Of a DNA stretch of 64,000 bases, positions 1-11,383 are shown piece by piece. A program made the translations under genes and the position numbers. The number at the start of each line of letters is the position of its first letter. Position 1 is the stretch's first letter. Source of the DNA: Cryptomeria japonica (lineage: Eukaryota; Streptophyta; Pinopsida; Cupressales; Cupressaceae); contig NC_081412.1 in NCBI RefSeq assembly GCF_030272615.1, positions 547,430,488 through 547,494,487 of the forward strand. The letters run 5' to 3'. A model generated the notes under the pieces. The model had not been told where the DNA came from and made no database searches. It saw only the letters and a program-made list of their open reading frames with translations.

Positions 1-800
1 TCACCATTTTATTGGTGCCAATTGTGCACATGGATCCCCAACTTTCAAACTTGGCCCTTGATTAAACCATTTAATCTTAACCCTTCATTTCCCCATTTCT
101 TCTATAAATAGAACCCTTCTCCTCAAGCAAAAGGAAGCATTTAGAGTATTGTTGTTATACTGGCATTAGCATAGAGCTTTTTCATAGCATCACTATCTAC
201 TCTTGCATAGTATTTGCTTATCATATTCAACTATCTTGAATCTCCATATGGCATCCATGGCTAGTGCTAAAAGCTGAGAGCTACACTCATTTGGGACTTG
301 GAGAGGAGAGGAACAAGGGAGGAGCAACTATGAGCATCTTGATTAGCTATTTCATTCTATGTTTATATGCTTTCTATTTCATGCTTAATATCTCTCTTGA
401 TATGCCTGTTTAGGATAATCTTTTGTTGCTAACACTAACGTTTGTTTCTTGTGCTCTTGTGTGTGTTGCCATCAAACAGATTTTCTAATCCTTTTTGCAG
501 AGCATCATTTATTATGAATGAATAAGTTGTGAGTGTGTGCAAAGTGGAAGGATGAAAGTGAATCCTGAAAGAGGGAGGAGCAATGTCTCTATGCGTGGTG
601 CTGGTGACCCAGTTTTCACCATGGTACTTGCACAGGGGGCCACTGAAGTGGTTTTCACCGTTGGACGAAATTATTTCTCTTTACTTTTTTGATTTTTCAA
701 TGTTTTTTTTTTGTGTCACCAAGCGCCTATTTGCCAGGTTTTCACCAAGTAACAATTTTTTGTTTTATGATTTTTTTGTATTTTTGAATTTTTAGAATTT
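1..800 (-). other. Tat element 3' untranslated region between integrase and 3' LTR
   Basis: This stretch follows the integrase stop at 801-803 (minus strand) and precedes the unseen 3' LTR. It holds repeated TGGTGAAAACC-like phrases near 590-760 and long A/T runs. On the plus strand a TATAAATA box at 103-110 sits in a promoter-like setting. Other Tat elements carry antisense ORFs here, but the only plus ORF (583-795, 70 residues) is low-complexity and unconvincing. Confidence 0.55.
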
Positions 801-2229
801 TTATTTTATTTTTTTTGAATTAGGATACTCTAAAGAGCTATACATGTAAAACCTACGAAGGTGCATGCCGTTGATAGGATCCTCCAAAGGTTCACCTTCT
901 GTAGTTGAGAGCTGATATGCCCCAGATCCATATGTTGTTGTAATGATGTAAGGACCAAGCCAATTTGGTTTGAACTTGCCCTTCTTCTCTCTGTCTTGCT
1001 AATTTTTGGGGTTTTCTCTGAGAACCAAATCACCTACCTCAAATGTGCGAGGCTTGACTTTGTGATTGTAGCTGCGACTCATTCGTTGTTGATAAGCCTT
1101 GAGATGATTAAAAGCAATTTGTCTTCGTTCATCCAATAGTTCAAGTTCTTGTAAGCGAGAGACCCTGTATTCTTCATCACTGATAATGTTTTGCAAAGAG
1201 ACTCGTAAAGAGGGTAACTCGACCAACAGGCAAGATAGCTTCAGCGTCGTAGACAAGTGAATAGGGTGTCACTCCTACAGGTGTGCGGACACTTGTGTAG
1301 TAAACCCAAAGTGCAGGATTAAGTTGGATATGCCAATTATGGCCAGCATCGTCGACTGTCTTTTTTAAGATTTTGAGGATTGTTTTATTAGACGCCTCAG
1401 CTTGACCATTACCTTGGGGGTAATATGGTGTGGAGAAATGATGAGAAATATGGAAGCGATCACAGAGTTCACGAACATCCTAATTTTTTAAGGGACACCC
1501 GTTATCGGTGATAATAGAAACAGGATTACCGTATTGACAAATGATATAGTTGAGAATGAACGTAGCAATCCATTTTCTAGTGACTTGCATGAGAGGCACA
1601 GCTTAGATCCATTTTGTGAAATACTCTGTGGCAGTGATAATGAATTTATGACCATTGGAAGAAGGAGGGTGAATCTTGCCTATGAGATCGAGTCCCCACT
1701 GACAAAAAGGCCAAGGAGTCACAATTGGTTGAAGTTCTTGCGCTGGCACATAAATGAGGTCTCCATGAAGTTGACATTGCTTACATTTCTTAACAAACTG
1801 ATATGAGTCTTTTTCCATATTGGGCCAATAATATCCAGTCCTGATGAGTTTCTTAGCTAAGGTAGGACCACTAGAATGTGGATCACATATCCCTTCATGT
1901 ACTTCACATAACGCAATCTAAGCTTCGTCGCTTTCCAAACATCTAAGAAGAGTGCCATCTAGACCTTGACGGTATAGGATATCGGCTAAAATGATGTATC
2001 AAAAAGATTGGTAAATGAAAGTGCGACGTTGGTTATTGGATAGATCAGGAGGTAGGGTAATGTCACGAAGGTATGTGAAAATGGAACCATATAACTGGGA
2101 CTCGGGACTGATGACACATATCATCTCAATAGGAGTGATTTCATATGAAGGAACCAAAAGGTTATCCACCAAGAACTCATAGCGGGTCTCATTCGGAGAT
2201 AGATCGATCAGTGAAGCAATTGTAGCCAT
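801..2229 (-). pseudogene. Tat integrase (H2C2 zinc domain, DDE core, C-terminal domain), broken
   Basis: Reading 2229 down to 801, the protein has the HHCC zinc-binding region (HEG...H...CKQC, about 1900-1770), then a DDE core with the aspartates in GLDLIGKI (about 1700) and IITDNGCP (about 1505) and the glutamate in NGQAEASNK (about 1415), then a C-terminal segment with WLGPYI and a PINGMHLRRFY ending near 845. The enzyme would insert element cDNA into host DNA. Stops interrupt it near 1980, 1918, 1600, 1482 and 999, and the frame shifts near 1256. Its position after RNase H marks the element as gypsy. Confidence 0.85.
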
Positions 2230-2262
2230 AGCATCTGCGGCTCGATTCTGCTCTCTTGGTAT

Positions 2263-2841
2263 CTACTCAAAGTCTATTTTTGTGAAATGTTGTTTCAAGT
2301 CATCCACCATTCTTTTGTAAGGCATTAATTTCTCATCCTTTGTTTGGTAATCATCAGTTGCTTGATGGATGACAAGTTGAGAGTCCCCAAAAACACGAAG
2401 TTCCTGGATCTTCCACTGAACAACAGTCCGTAATCCTGTTGTTAATGCCTCATATTCCGCTATGTTATTAGTGAAATGAAATGATAAGCGGTATGATTTT
2501 GGTATAGAATCCCCTTGAGGAGTTATAAAGAGGATGCTAGCTCTCGCCCCATGCTGTGTGTATGAGCCGTCAAAGTATAATTGCCATGGTTTTGCATGTG
2601 ACATTGTTAAAATGGATTCATCTGGAAATTCTAAAATTAGAGGAACATCATCTATCATGGGAGCATCTTCTAATTGATATGTGATGGCTTGTCCTTTTAT
2701 TGCTTTTCTGTCCACATACTCGATCTCAAATTCACTCAGGATCATTACCCATTTGGCTAGTCGCCCAGTAAGCATTGCTTTATTGAGAAGGTATTTCAAT
2801 GGATCAATCCTTGCAACCAGCTTAGTCTTATGAGTTAGCAT
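2263..2841 (-). CDS. Tat second RNase H domain (intact 192-codon segment)
   Basis: The segment begins inside the end of the first RNase H (DPLKYLLNKAMLTGRLAKW) and continues into a second, separate RNase H fold: YFDGSYTQHGARASILF supplies the first catalytic aspartate, NNIAEYEAL the glutamate, and VFGDSQLVIHQ the next aspartate. Two successive RNase H domains (the second of an archaeal-like type) characterise Tat elements. The domain degrades RNA in RNA:DNA hybrids during reverse transcription. This is one of the few uninterrupted parts of the pol gene. It is a fragment of a polyprotein, not an independent gene; the first methionine is arbitrary. Confidence 0.8.
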   Translation of the reverse strand: MLTHKTKLVARIDPLKYLLNKAMLTGRLAKWVMILSEFEIEYVDRKAIKGQAITYQLEDAPMIDDVPLILEFPDESILTMSHAKPWQLYFDGSYTQHGARASILFITPQGDSIPKSYRLSFHFTNNIAEYEALTTGLRTVVQWKIQELRVFGDSQLVIHQATDDYQTKDEKLMPYKRMVDDLKQHFTKIDFE

Positions 2842-3236
2842 GTAATATCGTACTTTCTATGAAGCAAAGACACAGCGAGACATGCACACTCAATTGGTGT
2901 GTATTTTAGCTCATATCCTACCAATGTGCGACTGATATAGTACACTGTCTTTTCTTTGCCTTCAGCATCTTGTTGTGCTAAGAGTGCCCCTAGTGTTATT
3001 GAAGTAGCTGATATGTACAGTAATAAAGGCTAATCTGGAATTGGTGGCATCAAAACTGGCGGATTCAAAAGATAATCTTTGAGTATCTAGAAAGCTTGTT
3101 GACAATTATCATCCCATTTGAATTTGATGTTTTTATGTAGCAAGTGCTGAAAAGCATTACACTTATCTGCAAGTTGTGCTATGAATCTTCGTATGGACTA
3201 AAGTCTCCCTTGTATAGACTGAAGTTGACTGATGTT
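2842..3236 (-). pseudogene. Tat first RNase H domain, broken
   Basis: Between RT and the second RNase H, the minus strand encodes a gypsy-type connection and RNase H: LLLYISATSITLGALLAQQ (about 3030-2970), then YYISRTLVGYELKYTPIE (about 2945-2890). The usual first catalytic Asp appears replaced (YISAT where families often have DAS). Stops near 3196, 3088 and 3031 and a frameshift near 2860 break it. It continues into the open segment that starts at 2841. Confidence 0.7.
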
Positions 3237-4253
3237 TCATGGTGGTTGCATCTCTAGGATGGCTTTGACTTTTGCTAGATCGGCTTCAATTCCTCTTTTT
3301 GATACAATGAATCCTAGGAGCTTCCCGAAGGTTACTCCAAAGACACATTTCTTGGGGTTTAATCTTACTTTGCATTTTTCCAACTGATCAAAGGCAATTG
3401 AAAGTACGTCCAAATGTGTATCTCTATCTAATGATTTTCCCAAGAGGTCATCCACATAATCTTCCACAGTAACGTGCATGAGATCATGAAAGATTGTAGT
3501 CATGGCTCTTTGATATGTAGCGCCTGCATTTTTTAGCCCGAAGGGCATGACATTCCAACAGAAGGTTCCCCAAGGACAAGTAAATGCCATTTTGTGTTGA
3601 TACTCAGACGCAATCTTTATTTGATTATAACTAGAGAATCCATCCATCAAAGATAACATTGCATGACCCGCTATGAGATCAACAATCAAGTCAATATTTG
3701 GTAATGGAAAATCATCCTTAGGGCAAGCTTTGTTGATGTCTCTAAAATTTGTACATATTTTGATACTACGATCTAGTCTACTAATAGGCACTAAGTTGGA
3801 GATCCATTCAGGATAATCAATTGGGCGTATGAATCCGACATCCAATAATTTCTCAAGTTCTGCTTTGACTAGTAATGCCACTTGTGGATGCATCTTTCTT
3901 AATTTCTGTTTCACTGGTTTTGCCCCCAGTTTAACTGTCAAATGATGCATTACCAAATCCGGATCCAATTCAGGCATATCAGCATATGACCATGCAAAGT
4001 TGATTTGTCATTCTTTGAAGAAACTTATGAATTTTGACCTTTCTGACTCCGTCAAAGATTGGGCCAGGAATATGTTGTGTGGAACCTCTTCTGTACCAAT
4101 ATTTGTTTTGATATTCTCCTCTACCAACATGGATGACTTTTCCTCATATGATGCTGGGAGAATGTCGAGCCTTCCATCTTTGGGTGCCTCAGAGAGGTTT
4201 TCGCCCTCAGATATGTCCTTTCTTTTTACTTTTTTGGGGTCAGACAGCGCCAC
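3237..4253 (-). pseudogene. Tat reverse transcriptase with N-terminal connector
   Basis: From 3977 to 3237 an open 246-codon segment contains the RT fingers and palm: NLVPISRLDRSIKICTNFRD, a DFPLPNIDLIVD stretch, LMDGFSSYNQI (first catalytic Asp), CPWGTFCWNVMPFGLKNA, and the catalytic YVDDLL near 3455. The connector upstream (4253-4008) is in the same frame, separated by one stop near 4005, and carries ESERSKFISFFKE. RT copies element RNA into DNA. The active-site Asp pair is present. The break is the stop at about 4005, and the 3' end runs into damaged RNase H. Confidence 0.85.
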
Positions 4254-4449
4254 AGTGTGGTTTTTGCCATGAGACCCTTGGTTTATTTTTATTTTTTATA
4301 TTTTTGCGACTAGAAGGCCCGACACCCTCACCGAAATATGCCACACTATTGAGTTCTATAGTGTATCCCGCTTTATGGTCCCCAGGGGGAACATCATCTC
4401 GTATGCCAAGATAGTCAATAAAAGCTTCATCATTTTGGAATGTGTCAAA

Positions 4450-5394
4450 CTATGCAGGTCCTTCATGATCCCAGTCAATAAGTTGGTGATGAATGAGGGG
4501 AAGGCCTTTGATGTCTTCAAAGTTAGCAGGGCTAAGAGTGAAGATGCAGTTATATTCAGGTATGTCGAGGTAGTTATCGAGGTCATCATTGGCACTCTCC
4601 TCATCAGTCTCCATCGTGAATGAATCCAAATTATCATCACTAGTAGCACATTCCAGGACAGGTGTTCTCATTCTATGTGATTTCAACCTAGAACCTAGAG
4701 ACAAGGACTGTGTGGAATCCTCAGGGCTTGTTTCTTGAGCAACTTTGAATTTTTCATAAAATTCCTCTTCTTCTAAGGGTTCATCTGGCTCTCTAAATGT
4801 CTCGGTGATCTCGTAGTCACTAGAGGATTTGTCTGAACCCCATTCCCATTCGTTGGAGTATGTGGAATAACGATTCTCTTTTTGAATTTTGGCATCTTTG
4901 ATTTGTAATGCTTCTTCTATCTTTTGAGTCACGAAACCAAGTCCCTTCGAGCATTCCTTTTTGAATGTCAATTCAGGTTGTAAAGGTTCAATGATGCCTT
5001 CCTTTCTTAACCCAAGAGGGCTTTTGCCATCATACCCAAATTTTTGTAGAATCTTGAACCCTTTGCCATACTTCTCACATGGTATACTGATGTGATCTTG
5101 TGTATCATCTTCAAGGTCTTTGTAAAGCATTTTGTATAAATCTTCCTCTTCTAGTTCACCCCATTTTTGGAAGATTGTAGGATCCCATTTGAGTATAAGG
5201 ATAGATACCTGCTTATTAGGATGTGGTCTTCCATATTCTTTTGGTGAACTCATGACTTGTTGTAAGTACATGGTCCGATTCAAAGTGTATTCACCCATGC
5301 CTTTGTCCTGGAATTTGCCCTTAAGTTTACCTTGTTTTGATGTCGAAGGTTTTAATGACTCAGGATCAATGTATGCAGAAGAAGGAACAACCAC
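4450..5394 (-). CDS. Tat pol linker with G-patch-like motif (intact 314-codon segment)
   Basis: This open stretch lies between protease and RT. Around 5065-4975 it has a G-patch-like run (KYGKGFKILQKFGYDG, then SPLGLRKEGI and GLGF), a glycine-rich RNA-interaction motif found in some plant gypsy polyproteins. The remainder is acidic (EPDEPLEEEEFYEKF near 4770). It is in a different frame from the protease upstream and the RT downstream, so at least two frameshifts separate it from its neighbours. Function beyond the G-patch is unknown. The first methionine need not be a real start. Confidence 0.6.
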   Translation of the reverse strand: MVVPSSAYIDPESLKPSTSKQGKLKGKFQDKGMGEYTLNRTMYLQQVMSSPKEYGRPHPNKQVSILILKWDPTIFQKWGELEEEDLYKMLYKDLEDDTQDHISIPCEKYGKGFKILQKFGYDGKSPLGLRKEGIIEPLQPELTFKKECSKGLGFVTQKIEEALQIKDAKIQKENRYSTYSNEWEWGSDKSSSDYEITETFREPDEPLEEEEFYEKFKVAQETSPEDSTQSLSLGSRLKSHRMRTPVLECATSDDNLDSFTMETDEESANDDLDNYLDIPEYNCIFTLSPANFEDIKGLPLIHHQLIDWDHEGPA

Positions 5395-6115
5395 GATTAC
5401 TAGGAATGATGGTCTCAGTTTTTGGTCTCAAGTTATTGCAATATATGAATGGATTAGGATCTCCATTAACTGTTATCTCAACTCTGTTGTGAGGAAACTT
5501 AATGCATTGGTGATATGTAGACGAGACTGCCCTCATTTCATGAATCCAAGGACGTCCTAGCAATATGTTGTATGTGAGATCAAGATCAAGTACTTGACAA
5601 ACCACATCCTTTGTAACTAGCCCAACTCTGAGAGGTAAGGTGACTGTGCCCTTAGATGAATGCTCTTCATCATCATATGCCTTGATGGTAATTTTGTTTG
5701 TATAATTCACAGCTTTGTCGGAATATCCCAATTGTTTAATAGTGCTCAATGTACAGATGTTTAGACCCGCTCCTCCATCTATCAGGACTCATTTGATTCT
5801 ATGTTTGTGTATGAAGGCTTCAATGTGTAATGGTGCATTATGTGGCTGACTTATGGAGGCGTCATCGGCTTCTGTGAATGTAAGGGAGTGTGGAATGGAA
5901 AGGTATCCCACCATGGCTTGAAACTGGTCCACGTTCAAATCAGTAGGAACAACAGTTTCTCTCAAGATTTTGTCAAGAATGGATTTATGTGCGGGGGATA
6001 TGCGTAGGAGCTCAAGAATGGAGATGAGTGCGGGTGTCTCCCCTAACTGTTCTACAAGGTCATACTCAGGTTTGGTGGATGAGGAAGTTATGTTCTTGGC
6101 TGGAGCACCTTGCAA
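5395..6115 (-). pseudogene. Tat aspartic protease region
   Basis: The minus-strand reading gives a retropepsin-like core: LIDGGAGLNIC (about 5785-5750; the D-G-G form is common in Tat-type proteases in place of D-S/T-G), a middle with VTLPLRVG, and YNILLGRPWIHEM (about 5560), the flap-distal LLGRPW motif typical of plant gypsy proteases. One stop at about 5789 interrupts it just before the catalytic Asp. Upstream (6115-5789) is an unassigned linker. The frame is shared with gag (6715-6317), so gag and protease were one continuous frame. Confidence 0.75.
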
Positions 6116-6316
6116 AGTGATTTTACCTCAATGGGTTGTAACATGACATTCAGAGGTAGGTTCAGAAGAAGATCCAATTCCTTTTATGACAATCTTGGGT
6201 GTTTGGGTAGAATTCTCAGGGTTTTTGTCCTTGATGATAATGGTAGAGACATAATTATCCATCAAGATATGATTGATAGTTGAATCATAGTTATAAGATG
6301 CTCTGGTATAGTTGGT

Positions 6317-8350
6317 CTAGTCATCTGTGGCTGCAACTTTTCCTTTGCCATGCTTTGGGAATGGTTCCTTAAATATCTCATTTTCTTGATTGGATGAGTG
6401 TCCTTCAATCTCAATGTCACCTCTATCAATGAGATCTTGTATGATGTTCTTCAGTCGATGACAATTTCCTATTTTATGACCCTTTCTCTTATGAAATTCA
6501 CAATATTCATCATCATTCCACCAATTTGGTTTCACCTTTGGCTCATATGGAGGAAAATCTGGAATAGTGATTATCTTGTTTGTCACTAGCTTTTTGAAAA
6601 CTGACCCAAGTGGTTCTCCCAATGGAGTGTACTTCCTTCGTGATTTAGAAGTTGTTTGAGTATTCACTTGATTGTTTGTAGAATTTGATCCCAAAAAAAT
6701 GAATTTGGGTCGCACTGTATTGGCATCAACAAAACCATCATTGACTGTGTTCTTGTTTTTGTTCTAAAATCTTGGCTTATCTTTTCCTTTAAAGTCATAT
6801 TTGTTTTCCTTGAATATCTTAATGAATCCTTGTTCAATTAGGACCTTCTTTGTTGCTAAGCCTTTTTCAATGACGTCCTTGAAGGTGGACAAACAAGCTT
6901 TCCTTAAGTCATAGCCAATCTCTTTGTTAACATTTTGGGTTAACATTTCTACCATTTGTTTTTGTGGAATTTTACAAGAGCATTTGCTGGCTAGATTCCT
7001 CCATCTTTGTAAAAATGATGCAAAAGACTCTCCCTCTTTTTGCTTGGTGTTGCACAAAGTAGTGACTGATATGTCTGTCTCTATATTGTAGGAGAAATGT
7101 TGAATAAATGCCTCTGCTAAGTCACCCCATGACTTAATTCCTGGTGGAAGTTGGGAGAACCATTCCATAGCTTGATCGCCTAGGCTCTGTGGGAATAATC
7201 TCATCAAATATGTCTCTTCTGCTACTACCTCAATGCAAGCTGTGAAAAATTGTCTTATGTGTGCCTTAGGATCCCCTTTTCCTCTATACTTATCAAATTT
7301 AGGCATCACAAAGTGTGTAGGAAAAGGAGGCATTAGAATGCTCTTGTCAAATGGATAAGGACATATGTCTCTCATTGTGTATGTTGGCTTCGGTGTATTT
7401 ATGTCCTCCATTTTCTTTTGTAAGTCCCTGATTTGTTGCGCCAAATTGCTCTTAGGTGGAGATCGACTTCTTGGACCATACCCCATGCTTGAGGCACCAA
7501 TTGGAGGAGAAGCATGTTGCATATATGGATGATATTGATCATACACATGTTCATATGGAGGAGGTCTATAGTGATGTTGCATATATGGACCACTTGGTAT
7601 AGATTCATGTTGAAAAATGAAATATCTATTTTGTCCATGTATACCATACTCTACAGGCATGTCATGAGTTTGTTCTAGTGTGTTGCCCCCAAATTTGACA
7701 CGGGGTTTCCTTGTATCCAAATTTTGAGCATGCCTTTGAGTATCCAATTGCTTTGGTGGTTGATCCTTATCATTGGTATGTGATTGAGCATATTTTTTGC
7801 ATAAGACTTCCATAATGGTCTACGAAGGTGAGTATCATATGCTTGACCATGTGTGTATGGGACCTCTGGTTTTTGAAACAAAGATGATGGTGATTCAGGA
7901 ACAAGATGTGGTCCTTTATTGCCTCCACTATTAGGCCTCCTTTGATCCATGTTGGAGTGAGATTGTTGCAAAGGTCTATGTTCCATTATTTGAGACATGT
8001 CAAAATCATGAGGGATCTTGGCTCCACTTTGTGCCATCATTTGTAAGAAGTATTGTCTATCCCTCCTCATTATTTCAAAACCAATCGATTGAAACGGGGA
8101 ACCACAATAGATTCTTCCACATCTGCTGAATGTACTGAAAAGTTGTACATATCATCATTGTGTGTATCATTGTTGTTTGTAGTGTCCATGTTCTCAACAT
8201 TTGGAATGTTTCTATAGGCATCCATTCAGGTAATGTAGTATGATCAGAATTGAAAAAGATATCATTGTCATACTCATAAGAACTCATGTTTGCAGACTCT
8301 TGAGCCTCTTTAGTTTCTCTCCTAGATTTTTGAAGACGGGTTTCAACCAT
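6317..8350 (-). pseudogene. Tat gag polyprotein with zinc knuckle, frameshifted
   Basis: The likely start is ATG at 8350 (MVETRLQKSRRE). The longest open part (7813-6764, 349 codons) holds the retrotransposon gag capsid domain: MPKFDKYRGKGDPKAHI, QAMEWFSQLPPG, and EGESFASFLQRW. A zinc-knuckle-like CEFHKRKGHKIGNC lies near 6510-6470 followed by LIDRGDIE, a Tat gag hallmark. Gag packages element RNA. A frameshift near 8190 puts 8070-7675 in another frame, which is left again before 7813; a stop near 6763 separates the capsid from the knuckle part. Confidence 0.85.
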
Positions 8351-8844
8351 GAACTAGGTATTGACCGAGATGTTTGAGACTAGATGAAAATGGAAAGAGT
8401 ATGGAAGACTAAGAGTTGGATGGAAGGTAAATGAATCTTAAGGTTTACTTGCAATGACCAAAGTGTAAGACCAAGTATGTATCTAGTAGAGTAGGTGTGG
8501 CTTTCGAAGAGATGATAGTTTCTCTTGATGAGGTAAGCTGACCTTGACTCTAAGTAAGACCAAATGAGACCCAAAGGTGATAGACCTTGATGAGGGACCA
8601 CTTAGCAAAATGTTGTTGTATGTAGTGTGTTGACAAAGTATGATGAGGACAAGCAAGTGACCTTTTGACTCAAGTTTAGACAAATGTGAATGTAATTCAA
8701 GGTGTAAAGCAATGATGGACTTTGTGAGACCCAAAGATAGGTTGACTACTAGAGGAAAACCTAGAGAGAAATAACCTAGGAAGCTCAAGAATTCTGAAAC
8801 TGACTGTGTTTGTTTGCTAGACTGTAAAAGTTTTTCAATTCTGA

Positions 8845-9030
8845 ACACAGACACGCTTGTATACTGCATAGACGTGATTTCCTAATAGAGACGTGGTTTT
8901 GTTTAACATAGACATGTTTCTGAGATTTTCGTAATGCAATGTTGATTCTAGAAACACAGACGTGTTTCTACCCTTCACAGACATGGTTATACAACACAGA
9001 CGCTATTATCTTAGACACAGACGTGTTTCT
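8845..9030. repeat. Cluster of ACACAGACGYG-like short motifs (copy 1)
   Basis: At least six imperfect copies of ACACAGACGTG or ATAGACGTG followed by TTTCT-like sequence occur in under 200 bases inside the Tat leader. Spacing is irregular, so this is a motif cluster rather than a strict tandem array. Confidence 0.6.
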
Positions 9031-10254
9031 ACAAATTTTGTGCAATTTTTTCCAATCTGTGAAGTTGTTTTGTTGTGACCAAATCTGACTGTTTGACTAT
9101 TTTTTCGTGACAAGAGGACATAGTGTTGATGAGGACTCAATGTTTGCAAGTGTCTAGACAAAAATGACTCAAAGAAAAGTGTGTTGTTTGATGTAAAATT
9201 GTTTTGCATACACTTGAAGACACGAAAGACACAATGTTTTGGTGTTCGGTCTTGAATGTTTGATTGTTCAAAATAAGTCAAGCACAATTCTTATGGCTGG
9301 CCAAGACAATAGTTGTTGATCCCACATGGAGTTTTACCCCCAAGGCTACGCTATTCAGAGCGGATACTTAGATGCTTGACCTCACTGGCTCCACCCTCGG
9401 CACTCACTTCTCGGGTCAGCCAAGCATCAGTCCCCATGAAAACTCCCTGTGGCGAACTTTGTATCTCTACTAAGAACCATATGTGTGTGGGTCGCTACTA
9501 GAGGCCCGACCTACTACCCCAACAACTAGAAGGATTTGGGCTTCCAAAACAAAAAGGTGCTAGTAAGGGCATCCGCTCGTGTGGCCATACATACGACACT
9601 TTCAGCTCTGTAAATACAGAAGGCTCCCAGCCAGTAGGGGTTACACCCTACAACTGATCAAATAAATTTGATCAAACGGGTTTATGGGGAGACATAGTGT
9701 CGGTATGAACTAATTAGCACACGTTATCCATAGTTTTCACCATGAATACAGTTGTTTATAGTGGTTCGAAAGAGGTGGGTTTTCCTCGCTACCACTTGGG
9801 TCATTCTCTTCTCACTAGTAGTCCTAATGACCACACAGGAAGATAGGCCCTCTAAAGATTTAAACAAAAATAGCCTATTTCTCAAGACACAAAAGACAAT
9901 GATTCAATTTTAGTGCACCAATTGAAGTGTTTGCTAGTCTATGAAAACAAGGCACACAATAAAAATCAAAAAACCCCTGCCAAGGTCCTGCAACAAAGAT
10001 TTGTTAGTAGTTTGGATTATTTGAAATAATCACCCCTTCCTGCAAACACACAAGTTAGGTAATTTTTTAAATCCAAAAGACTTTGTGAAATAGGGGCCTT
10101 CAACAAAACGATTTTGCTTTCAAGACAAGCTGCACCAATTTTGTTAGCTAGATTTGCAAATGTTAGCTCAAAATAATCCAGATCTAAAAAAAATAAAACC
10201 AAATGACTAAAAGCTGAATCAATAAAACTCCAAAAATGAAATCAATGCACACAG

Positions 10255-10400
10255 ATGCAGTTACCCCAAACACAGACACGGCTCTCTGACGCAGATGCGC
10301 TTCTATGAAACACAAAGGCGGTTTCAGAACGCAGACGCGGCTTCTGGACACAGATGCGTCTAAGAACACCACAGACGCGACTAAGGAACACAGACGCGAT
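10255..10400. repeat. Cluster of ACACAGACGCG-like short motifs (copy 2)
   Basis: About seven imperfect copies of the same motif family as at 8845-9030 (ACACAGACACGG, ACGCAGACGCGG, ACACAGACGCGA) lie close to the primer site of the Tat element. Confidence 0.6.
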
Positions 10401-10595
10401 TTTCAAAATTTGCAAAAATAAAATACTGTCAAGGATGTAGATGCAATCCAAGATGTCACAAACATGGTAGAAAACCAAAAACACGATCCGAAATTATGCA
10501 AACGCGAGAATACCAAAATGTCATCAAAAATGTCAGATCTGCAACTTCAAAATACAATATCTGCAACAAGGATGTTAAATGCAAAAGGGACAAGA

Positions 10596-10613
10596 GTCCC
10601 ACCGGGCATGCCA
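10596..10613 (-). other. Putative primer binding site of the Tat element
   Basis: On the minus strand the sequence TGGCATGCCCGGTGGGAC starts three bases (TTT) after the LTR end. TGG at the start complements a tRNA CCA end, as expected of a primer site. I could not decide which tRNA. The spacing to the LTR end supports the call. Confidence 0.55.
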
Positions 10614-10616
10614 AAA

Positions 10617-11383
10617 TGTTTATGGTGAAAATGGATAACAATAATAACGATATTGAAAGACTAAATGAATTCAACCACAAAACCCTAGCCTAACAACAAC
10701 AAAGATCCACCATAACATATGAAGATTACCTAAGACAATGCAAATCAAATGAAATCACAAAGATTATACCATCACATGTCCAATAGGGTTTGGATCTCCA
10801 TTATTTCTATCTCCATTGATCTTGCTTGATATATTTGCTCTCAGATTTTATGTGCACAAGAGCTCAATAAAGAACGGAATGTGGTTGCAAGTAGGATCAC
10901 CTATGTTCAAAAGCGTAGTGTAGTCAAGTAGTCAATGGGGGGTTTGATAATGAAGGAAGCATCTCCTTATATAGAAGACACTATATGAAATGGAGGGATA
11001 AGATTGAGAGGTGTAAAAGGAGGTTGGCTATGATTAGAGGGTAGGTAAAAGAAATAATAAAATAATGAGAGAGTAGGTAGTGTAGGAATTAAGAGATGAA
11101 TGACATGTGTCATGGGTAGAAAAGTCTAATGAATTAATTAAATAAATAAAGATTTATTTAATTAATAGAAGAAGTGAGATCAATTAAATAAATAAGATAT
11201 TTATTTAATTTAGGAAAAGGATAATTTAAAATGTATTTATTTAAATGAGAAATAAGGCTAGAAGAGGATAAATGAATTAATTAAATAAATAAAGATTTAT
11301 TTAATTAACAGAAGAATTAAGGTTAGATAATTAAATAAATAAAATATTTATTTAAGTAGACTGGACAATTTTGGGTGTCTACA
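10617..11383 (-). repeat. 5' LTR of the Tat element
   Basis: On the minus strand the LTR runs from TGTAGACACCCAAAATTG to ...CCATAAACA, about 767 bases, and is followed by the primer site. Repeated AT-rich AATTAAATAAATAA blocks fill the U3 part (11120-11350). A TATATAAGG box on the minus strand at 10965-10973 is the likely promoter. The partner LTR is outside the window, so no target duplication can be tested; flank at the outer edge is GAATC (11384-11388). Confidence 0.75.

Larger units (their letters stand above)
8351..10595 (-). other. Tat element long 5' leader (between primer site and gag)
   Basis: About 2.2 kb without convincing coding capacity. The part 9190-9950 is clearly homologous, in inverse orientation, to 21250-21970, including the matching phrases TTCTAGTTGTTGG and CAAAGTTC. 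On either side lie clusters of a short ACACAGACGYG-type motif (8845-9030 and 10255-10400). No polypurine or splice signal could be fixed. Confidence 0.6.
1..11383 (-). mobile_element. Ty3/gypsy LTR retrotransposon, Tat-type, decayed; 3' LTR outside window
   Basis: The minus strand carries a full gypsy order: LTR, primer site, long leader, gag, protease, G-patch-bearing linker, RT, RNase H, a second RNase H, then integrase last. Integrase after RT is diagnostic of Ty3/gypsy. Two RNase H domains in tandem are known from the Tat lineage (Ogre, Retand and relatives), so that is my assignment. The LTR starts TGTAGACACCCAAAATTG on the minus strand and abuts a fragment of a coiled-coil ORF at 11384. 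The 3' LTR must lie left of position 1. Stops and frameshifts break every long domain, so the copy cannot make a full polyprotein. Confidence 0.9.

Noticed and set aside
1-300. 3' LTR of the Tat element at the left edge
   Set aside because: No similarity to the 5' LTR at 10617-11383 is seen, and no ...TGTCTACA end is present in 1-830.
583-795. Plus-strand 70-codon ORF opposite the Tat 3' region
   Set aside because: Phe-rich translation of T-runs; no similarity to known antisense ORFs could be argued.
4000-4623. Plus-strand ORFs of 82-93 codons opposite Tat pol
   Set aside because: Shadows of the minus-strand pol reading, which has recognisable domains.
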